Assembly (NCBI GenBank): GCA_002347405.1
Contig: DDXB01000050.1
Span: 1 to 29,327, forward strand
Reading direction: 5' to 3'
Source: Rhodocyclaceae bacterium UBA2271
GTDB taxonomy: Bacteria > Pseudomonadota > Gammaproteobacteria > Burkholderiales > Rhodocyclaceae
Length of the DNA: 29,327 nt
The notes beneath the pieces were generated by a model. That model had not been told where the DNA came from. It worked only from the letters and a program-made list of their open reading frames with translations, and ran no database searches. The position numbers were made by a program, and so were the translations under genes. Numbering within the stretch: the first letter of the stretch is position 1; each line of letters opens with the position of its first letter. This document shows positions 24,162 through 29,327 of the stretch, piece after piece.

Positions 24162-26102
24162 TTACTCCCCGTCGGCAGCCACTCCGTTGTCGGTTAAGCC
24201 GTCATCAACGCCATCCGGACCCGGCAATTCAATCAATTCAAGGAATGTCGCCTTGGCCTCGGCCGCCAGCAGGTCGATCTCGGAAACCGCCAGCCGCACC
24301 CGCACACCGCGTTCGAGCGTCGGCATGCCGCTGGCTTTCAGCACCAGCGGCAGCGTGTCGAGCCGCACGATGTTTTCCTTCAATACCTGCGCGACAACCG
24401 TGGTGACGTTCTCCTGCGCCAGCCAGCGCAGGCACCAGTAGCGTTCCATGCCGCGCTGGAATTCGGCATAGCTCGCGTAGGTCAGCTCGAAATCGCGCAG
24501 CGCCGCCATGAGATCGGCCGATTTTGGCGGATAGGCCGGCGGCTCGCCGCGCAGGTGCGAGATAAGCTGCCACTGGTTGGCCAGATCGGCAAAACGGCGC
24601 AGCGGCGAGGTCGACCAGGCGTAGCAGTCGACGCCCAGTCCTTCGTGCGGAGTGGCCACCGTGGTCATGCGCGCCTTGCCCGCCGTCTGGGCGCGATACA
24701 GCGCGGGGATGCGGGCGTCACGCAGCATGGCACCCCAGGTGGCGTTGGCAACAATCATCAGTTCGGCCACCAAGGTATCGAGCGGGCTGCCGCGCGGGCG
24801 TTCATCAATGCTGACCCGCCCCGGTCCCTGGGGGGTTGCGACATCCCAGTCGACGACGAAACTGTAGTCCTTGCGATTCTGCTGGCTGGTTTGCCCACGG
24901 CCGGCTTCAAGCACGGTGGCCAGCTCCCAGAGGCGCTTGAGTTCGTCGCGGAAGGGAAATTCCGGCAAACCGCTTGCCAGCGTTTCAACGTTGAACACCG
25001 GCTCGATGTCGTGGTGGCGCAGGTTGGCGACCACCGGCACGCATTCGATCTTCGTTTCGTGGCCGAGCACGCGCAAATCGGGCGCAACATCGAGGTAGAG
25101 CGACAGCGCCGGCACGTTGTGCCCGGCATCCAGCGTATGGCTCTCGATGACATCTTCCGGCAGCATGGTGATCTTGCGGCCGGGCATATACACCGTCGAC
25201 AGCCGGCTGCGGGCGATGCGACCGAGATCGGAATCCGGCCCGAAACCGAGGCTCGGCGCGGCAATGTGGATGCCGACGCGCAGGCTGCCGTCCGGCTTTA
25301 CGGCGAGCGAGAAGGCGTCGTCGATTTCGGTGGTGTGCGCGTCGTCGATGGAAAACGCCCGCACGTCGGCCAGCGGCAGATCGGGCGGATCGACCGCATC
25401 GGCATAGGCAGGGAATTGCGTGCCCCCCGTACCACCATGGTTCTCCGGGAAATGTTCGAACAGGAAGCGGCCCAGGTGCAGGGCATGGCTGTCGGGCAGC
25501 GCCCCGCAACGCTGCAGGAGGCGTTCCGGGCTTTCCCCCGACTTGGCACAGGCGGCTTCCAGGGCTTTGGTCTCCGGGCGATTGCGGTCCGGCTTGTAAA
25601 GCAACCGGTCAAGCAGTGGCGGAAACTCTGCCGGCAACTGGCCGGCCGTGAGTTCATCGGCCATGCGCTCGATGGCCAGCGCCTGCTGGCGCTTTTTCTC
25701 CTGCCCGGCCAGCGCGGCCTGCAATATTTCCGGCGGCGCTTTCCGGAAGCGTCCCTTGCCCTTGCGGTGAAAATAGATCGGCGCGGCATGCAGCCGCAGC
25801 AACACGGCGGCGGCTTCGATGGGAGCGGGCGCATGGCCGACGTATTCGCGTGCCAGTTCCTCGAAGCCGAACTCGGCATCCGGGCAGACTTCCCAGAGGA
25901 ATTCGGTCTCGATCGTTTCCGCCTGCGCTTCGGCTTGCGCCAACAGTTCGGTGGGCGCGGGCGCGGCGAAGCGCAGCAGCACGTTGGCCGCCTTCAACTT
26001 GATGCGGCGGCCAGCGGCCGTGTCGACCTGAAGCGAAGCGTCGTTGTCGGCGACGATGGTGCCGGTCTTGAAGGCGCCATCCTCTTCGAAGAGAAGATTC
26101 AT
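24162..26102 (-). CDS. rnb: RNase II-family 3'-5' exoribonuclease (RNB domain)
   Basis: A 646-residue processive exoribonuclease. The N-terminal part is a beta-barrel and helical region (LFEEDGAFKTGTIVADNDA, later FHRKGKGRFRKAP). The RNB catalytic core begins around residue 250 with FSIDDAHTTEIDDAFSLAV, which carries the metal-binding aspartates, then VGIHIAAPS, MPGRKITMLPEDV, AELMIVANATWG and YAWSTSPLRRFADLANQWQL. The C-terminal S1-like part is short. Length equals that of E. coli RNase II (644), shorter than RNase R. A TATAAT-like -10 (26135-26140 on the plus strand) stands 33 bp upstream of the ATG. Co-directional with tonB, 9 bp downstream. Confidence 0.88.
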   Translation of the reverse strand: MNLLFEEDGAFKTGTIVADNDASLQVDTAAGRRIKLKAANVLLRFAAPAPTELLAQAEAQAETIETEFLWEVCPDAEFGFEELAREYVGHAPAPIEAAAVLLRLHAAPIYFHRKGKGRFRKAPPEILQAALAGQEKKRQQALAIERMADELTAGQLPAEFPPLLDRLLYKPDRNRPETKALEAACAKSGESPERLLQRCGALPDSHALHLGRFLFEHFPENHGGTGGTQFPAYADAVDPPDLPLADVRAFSIDDAHTTEIDDAFSLAVKPDGSLRVGIHIAAPSLGFGPDSDLGRIARSRLSTVYMPGRKITMLPEDVIESHTLDAGHNVPALSLYLDVAPDLRVLGHETKIECVPVVANLRHHDIEPVFNVETLASGLPEFPFRDELKRLWELATVLEAGRGQTSQQNRKDYSFVVDWDVATPQGPGRVSIDERPRGSPLDTLVAELMIVANATWGAMLRDARIPALYRAQTAGKARMTTVATPHEGLGVDCYAWSTSPLRRFADLANQWQLISHLRGEPPAYPPKSADLMAALRDFELTYASYAEFQRGMERYWCLRWLAQENVTTVVAQVLKENIVRLDTLPLVLKASGMPTLERGVRVRLAVSEIDLLAAEAKATFLELIELPGPDGVDDGLTDNGVAADGE

Positions 26103-26134
26103 GGAAAAAGAAGGGTGCGGCGGGAGGGGTGCGG

Positions 26135-26140
26135 ATTATA
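26135..26140 (-). promoter_or_regulatory. Putative -10 box of the rnb-tonB operon
   Basis: TATAAT on the minus strand, 33 bp before the rnb start. No convincing -35 box was found. An inverted pair TGTCTCA/TGAGACA (26154-26188) lies immediately upstream. Confidence 0.4.
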
Positions 26141-26153
26141 ACGGGGACGGATT

Positions 26154-26188
26154 TGTCTCATGGGTTTGCCTGTCGTGAAATTGAGACA
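26154..26188. promoter_or_regulatory. Inverted repeat TGTCTCA-N21-TGAGACA between rnb and porin
   Basis: Seven-bp perfect arms (26154-26160 and 26182-26188), three turns apart centre to centre, lie in the divergent control region of rnb and the porin. It could be a regulator site; 7-bp arms at this spacing could also arise by chance. Confidence 0.3.
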
Positions 26189-26247
26189 GCCGGATGACTT
26201 TCAAATCCAACTTTCCTCCGCAAAGGCCCCGGGTTGCGAAAGAGAAA

Positions 26248-26253
26248 TATAAT
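26248..26253 (+). promoter_or_regulatory. Putative -10 box of the porin gene
   Basis: TATAAT about 90 bp upstream of the porin ATG in an AT-rich stretch. There is no clear -35 box. A leader of about 80 nt would result, common for porins that are controlled by small RNAs. Confidence 0.45.
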
Positions 26254-26343
26254 CATTCCCTGAAATATCCATTTAGTTTTAAGGCCCATTTTTTGTGTCG
26301 ATGCAACCATGCAAGGCACCCCAATTATTCCGAGGTTACTGAA

Positions 26344-27327
26344 ATGATGAAGAAATTGATTCCCGCCGCCATTCTCCTCACCGCCATGGGCGCCGCCCAC
26401 GCCGATCTCGCCGTGTATGGCCTGGTCGACCTCAGCTACGGCAAGAATATTGCCGACGACGCTGCCGGCAAGAGCGCCCGGATCCACTCCGGCGGCGATG
26501 ACAATGCTTCCCAGGGCAATTCGACCACCCGCGTCGGACTCAAGGGCAGCACCGACATCGGCTCCGGACTCAAGGCCAACTTCAAGCTCGAAACCGCCGG
26601 TATCGACCGCGACCTGCGGATCGGCAAGGATAACAAAGCCTTCTTCCACCGCCAGGCATGGGCCGGCCTTTCCGGCAACTTTGGCGAGGTGCGCTTCGGT
26701 CGCCAGGATTCGGTCGCCTTCCAGATGATGGGCGCCTACGATTTCAACGGCCAGGCCAATGCCGCCTCGGCACTGGGCAATTCCGGTGTCGCCGCCTGGG
26801 GCACGGGTCGCCAGACACAGTCCCTGCAATATATCTCCCCGAACATGAACGGCTTCACGGCACATGTCGGTTTCGCCGGCAAGGAAGATGGCGTGGATAA
26901 TGCCAAGGCAGCCAGTTCGGCGGGCCTGACCTACGCCGCCGGCAGGTTCTCGGTAAGCGTGGTCGGCGAGTCCAAGCGCGAGAGCGGCGGCGAGAACTTC
27001 ACGGGCGTGTCGGGCAGCTATGACTTCGGCGTCGTCAAGGTCATGGTCAGCCACGCCGATGGCTTCTATGGCACGCCAGGCCGGGGTACCGGCCTGGGCT
27101 TCGTCGCCCCGGTGGCGGGTTTCAATGTCGGCATGCACTACGGCAAGAACAGCGACACCAATGCCGCCGCAACCGAACTCTTCGTCAATCGCGAAATATT
27201 CAAGAACACCTATGCTTATGCTGACTTTGCTCGTGTCAACAGGGACTCTTACCTTCTTCCCAAAGGCAACGCTTACGCCCTCGGCGTGATCTACGTTTTC
27301 GACATTAAACTGTCCGGCGGTCGTTAA
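26344..27327 (+). CDS. Gram-negative general porin (beta-proteobacterial type)
   Basis: An outer-membrane trimeric porin of 327 residues for passive uptake of small hydrophilic solutes. The first 20 residues are a signal peptide (MMKKLIPAAILLTAMGAAHA), and the mature protein opens DLAVYGLVDLSYGKN. It contains the family's RVGLKGSTDIGSGLKANFKL, RQAWAGLSGNFGEVRFGRQ and a C-terminal YALGVIYVFD region, although the last residues (IKLSGGR) do not end in the usual phenylalanine. The start at 26344 (or the next codon, 26347) is chosen because the signal peptide begins there. The ORF upstream to 26194 has no such feature. It is monocistronic, with a strong terminator after it. Confidence 0.88.
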   Translation: MMKKLIPAAILLTAMGAAHADLAVYGLVDLSYGKNIADDAAGKSARIHSGGDDNASQGNSTTRVGLKGSTDIGSGLKANFKLETAGIDRDLRIGKDNKAFFHRQAWAGLSGNFGEVRFGRQDSVAFQMMGAYDFNGQANAASALGNSGVAAWGTGRQTQSLQYISPNMNGFTAHVGFAGKEDGVDNAKAASSAGLTYAAGRFSVSVVGESKRESGGENFTGVSGSYDFGVVKVMVSHADGFYGTPGRGTGLGFVAPVAGFNVGMHYGKNSDTNAAATELFVNREIFKNTYAYADFARVNRDSYLLPKGNAYALGVIYVFDIKLSGGR

Positions 27328-27351
27328 TCGTTCCGCCTGCGTGATAGTGAG

Positions 27352-27380
27352 GCCCGCTGCACTTGTGCAGCGGGCTTTTT
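27352..27380 (+). terminator. Rho-independent terminator of the porin gene
   Basis: A 10-bp perfect stem (GCCCGCTGCA/TGCAGCGGGC) with loop CTTG is followed by TTTTT. It lies 25 bp after the porin stop. The T-run overlaps the stop codon of the convergent methyltransferase gene. Confidence 0.92.
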
Positions 27381-28185
27381 ACTTTTTGGTCGCCGTGGCG
27401 ACCAGCACGGCGCTCCGCATGGCGTAGCCAGCTTCGCCAGCAAAGCCGGACAATTCCCGGGCGACTTCACTGACCAGGCGCTGCTGCATGCTTTCGGGCA
27501 GTCGCGCCAGACTGCCTGCCGCACCGCCGGCAAGGTCGAGAAAGGCCTGCCAGTAGCTGGCGGCAGCGGTGAAATGGCTGTCGATCATGATGGTCTGGAT
27601 GGCAATCTCACCGAAACCGGCTTCGGCAAGCGGCGTGCTGAGCGCCTCGGGCGTGCCGAAACGGAATACCGAGGGACGGGCGACCTTCGGGGCCGGCAGC
27701 AGGCGTTTCATGCAATCGAGCGCACAGGACAACAGTGGCGCGTGCTCGGCAGTACCCCAGACCGACAGGACCAGGCGGCCTCCCGGCGCCATGACGCGCC
27801 GCGCTTCGGCCAGTGCCCGCGCCGCATCGGGAAACACCATCAGACCCAGTCCGCAAAGCACGCGATCGAAGTGATTGCCTGCAAATGGCAGAAATTCGCC
27901 ATCGGTGGCGACGCGCAGCAAGCCGGGGCAGCAGGCCAGTTGCGCTTCGGCGATATCGGTGGCGATCGCCGTACCGCCAGCGCCGACTTTCTCGCGGGCC
28001 GCACTGGCCAGCAATCCCGGACCGGCGGCGAGGTCGAGGACATGCTGGCCGGGCTGCAGCTCGGCAGCTGCGATCAGGGCGGTAGTCAGCGCTGTCCGGG
28101 CTTCTGCGCCGGCAGCATAGCGCGCGCCGATCAGGTTGTAACCGTCGCGCTCGATGCGTTTCATCTGACGGGGATCGAAGCTCAT
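27379..28185 (-). CDS. Class I SAM-dependent methyltransferase
   Basis: A 268-residue methyltransferase of the UbiE/Methyltransf_11 type with unknown substrate. Motif I is VLDLAAGPGLLA (about 49-60). The acidic residue that holds the SAM ribose is in AIATDI, motif II is FDRVLCGLGLMVFPD, and VMAPGGRLVLSVWG is the motif III strand. KVGAGGTA (about 66-73), just before the acidic residue, is encoded by a repeat A copy with one mismatch. Related enzymes often have V-G-P-G-G here, so the repeat is compatible with the fold. The ATG overlaps the rarD stop (ATGA), so the two are coupled. Confidence 0.85.
   Translation of the reverse strand: MSFDPRQMKRIERDGYNLIGARYAAGAEARTALTTALIAAAELQPGQHVLDLAAGPGLLASAAREKVGAGGTAIATDIAEAQLACCPGLLRVATDGEFLPFAGNHFDRVLCGLGLMVFPDAARALAEARRVMAPGGRLVLSVWGTAEHAPLLSCALDCMKRLLPAPKVARPSVFRFGTPEALSTPLAEAGFGEIAIQTIMIDSHFTAAASYWQAFLDLAGGAAGSLARLPESMQQRLVSEVARELSGFAGEAGYAMRSAVLVATATKK
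27967..27990 (-). repeat. Repeat A copy 11 (in methyltransferase)
   Basis: One mismatch to the consensus. It is in frame and encodes KVGAGGTA in the gene's sense direction. Confidence 0.75.
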
Positions 28186-29054
28186 CTGCGTCGGTGCAGC
28201 AGCAGGTCGGTGCTGTAGAGCGCCAATCCAGCCCAGATGGCGGCAAAGGCCAGGAGGCGCGGCAGGTTCATGGGTTCATCGTAGTAAAAAATCGCCAGAA
28301 GGAAGGTCAGCGAGGGCGCGATGTATTGCAGGAAGCCGAGTGTCACCAGCGGCAGGCGGCGCGCGCCGACGGCGAACAACAACAGGGGAACCGCCGTCAC
28401 CGCGCCAGAGGCGATCAGCAGCGCGTCGATCGTCATAGTGGTGCCAAACTGCCGGGCACTGCCCAGCCAGAGGAGATAGAGCGCGGCGACCGGCGCGGCG
28501 CAGGCGGTTTCGAGCAGCAGGCCATTCGCCGCGTCGAGCGGTAACTGCTTGCGCAGCAGACCGTAAAGTCCGAAGGAGCCGGCGAGCACCAGCGACACCC
28601 AGGGCAGGCCGCCGATGCGCCAGCCTTCGAGTGCGACACCGCAAACGGCCAGCGCAACAGCGGCCCACTGGCGCGAACGCAGTCGTTCGCCAAGGACCAA
28701 TACCGCCAGCACGACGCTGACAAGCGGCGTGATGAAGTAGCCGAGGCTGGTTTCAAGGACGCGATTGACGTTGACCGCCCAGACGAAGGTCAGCCAGTTG
28801 ATGACGATTAGCGTCGAGGCGAGAGCCACGCGCGCCAGGATGCGCGGATTCAGCGCCGCCGTCCATGCCGCGCCGAGCCGGCCGCGTACGGCCAGCACCC
28901 CGCCGAGCAACAACAGCGACCAGAGCACGCGATGGGCGATGATCTCCAGCGCCGGCACGGTGGCCAGTTGCTTGAAAAACACCGGCACCAGCCCCCACAG
29001 CGTATAGGCGGACAGGGCAGCGGCGATGCCGTCGCGTTCGGTGTTGGGCTTCAC
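28182..29054 (-). CDS. rarD: RarD-type EamA-family transporter
   Basis: A 290-residue inner-membrane protein of the drug/metabolite transporter superfamily with about ten hydrophobic helices. The RarD hallmark is the opening GIAAALSAYTLWGLVPVFFK followed by EIIAHRVLWSLLLL; later WAVNVNRVLETSLGYFITPL and LGFLQYIAPSLTFLLAIF are also characteristic. Substrate is not established for most members. I place the start at the GTG at 29054 (VKPNTERDG). The longer reading to 29234 passes through repeat C and encodes a low-complexity Arg/Glu segment. The ribosome-binding site is weak. It overlaps the methyltransferase start by 4 bp. Confidence 0.86.
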   Translation of the reverse strand: MKPNTERDGIAAALSAYTLWGLVPVFFKQLATVPALEIIAHRVLWSLLLLGGVLAVRGRLGAAWTAALNPRILARVALASTLIVINWLTFVWAVNVNRVLETSLGYFITPLVSVVLAVLVLGERLRSRQWAAVALAVCGVALEGWRIGGLPWVSLVLAGSFGLYGLLRKQLPLDAANGLLLETACAAPVAALYLLWLGSARQFGTTMTIDALLIASGAVTAVPLLLFAVGARRLPLVTLGFLQYIAPSLTFLLAIFYYDEPMNLPRLLAFAAIWAGLALYSTDLLLHRRR

Positions 29055-29075
29055 TTTTAAGCGAAAGAGACCGCA

Positions 29076-29292
29076 GCGTTTGCGCCGGGCCAATCCCTCT
29101 CTCCCGACCTCTCTCCCAGCGGGAGAGAGGAGGCAGATAGCTTCCCTCTCCCGCTTGCGGGAGAGGGATTGAGGGAGAGGGCTGCCAAGCAAATGCGGCA
29201 CGCGGCGCCAGCCGCAATCCGCGCACCCCCCCAATCACCGCACCCCGTAATAACCGAGCGTAGCGAGCCGTATCGAACCCCCCGAGAGGGGG
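29076..29292 (+). repeat. Dispersed repeat C, copy 2 (upstream of rarD)
   Basis: Second copy of the element at 20851-21020. It carries a block of about 45 bp with additional CTCTCCC/GGGAGAG hairpins that copy 1 lacks. It lies just upstream of rarD on the minus strand. The 35 bp after it, to the window end, hold nothing I recognise. Confidence 0.85.
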
Positions 29293-29327
29293 GTACCAGG
29301 CTGCAGGCCGCAGGACGCTGCGCAGCA

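Noticed and set aside
24555..26141. 528-residue open frame opposite rnb
   Set aside because: Mirror frame of a well-supported RNase II gene.

Overview
The window is high-GC DNA from a betaproteobacterium, most likely of the Rhodocyclales type. The lineage call is an inference from a zapA-6S RNA locus, a beta-type general porin, an rnb-tonB-aroE gene order and a large cobalamin cluster. No rRNA or tRNA gene is present to settle it.

Layout. Positions 1-950 (minus strand) hold a ZapB-like coiled-coil gene, zapA, 6S RNA and a terminator. Positions 1100-7707 (plus strand) hold a cobalamin riboswitch followed by the tightly packed genes btuB-btuC-btuD-cobO-cobB-bluB: uptake of corrinoid, adenosylation, a,c-diamidation and synthesis of the lower ligand. 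Positions 7701-13030 (minus strand) hold a two-gene accessory cassette: an AAA_14/DUF4143 ATPase and a 1357-residue STAND/NACHT-type NTPase with a C-terminal PD-(D/E)XK nuclease-like domain. Positions 13141-16761 (minus strand) are the second B12 arm, cbiB-cobC-btuF, interrupted by an AbrB-type antitoxin/PIN toxin pair. Positions 16799-20824 hold cobQ and a translationally coupled pabB-pabC fusion (plus), convergent with cobU (minus). Positions 20999-26102 (minus) hold rnb-tonB and then NYN-aroE. Positions 26344-29054 hold a porin with its terminator (plus) and a rarD-methyltransferase pair (minus).

The B12 genes together import corrinoid (BtuB, BtuF, BtuCD), adenosylate it (CobO), amidate it (CobB, CobQ), attach the aminopropanol arm (CobC, CbiB), activate it (CobU) and make 5,6-dimethylbenzimidazole (BluB). 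The early corrin-ring genes and cobS/cobT are not in the window.

Two patterns stand out. First, both accessory cassettes sit exactly at the two ends of btuF, and each is bracketed by a perfect direct repeat made of host gene-end sequence: 39 bp (bluB 3' end/btuF stop) and 26 bp (btuF 5' end). Every flanking gene therefore stays intact. The ancestral order bluB><btuF-cobC, with overlapping ends, can be read directly from the repeats. Second, a 24-bp dispersed repeat (A; begins AAAGTCGGCGCTGG, ends GACGGCG) occurs about eleven times. Most copies lie in frame inside genes (cobO, cobB, bluB, cbiB, cobQ three times, the NYN gene and the methyltransferase), where they encode KVGAGGTA or, in reverse, AVPPAPTF. 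In cobQ it combines with a second, 70-100 bp repeat (B) to add about 70 residues to the protein. A third repeat family (C) lies just upstream of cobU and rarD.

All statements are from reading the sequence; no database search or structure prediction was run.
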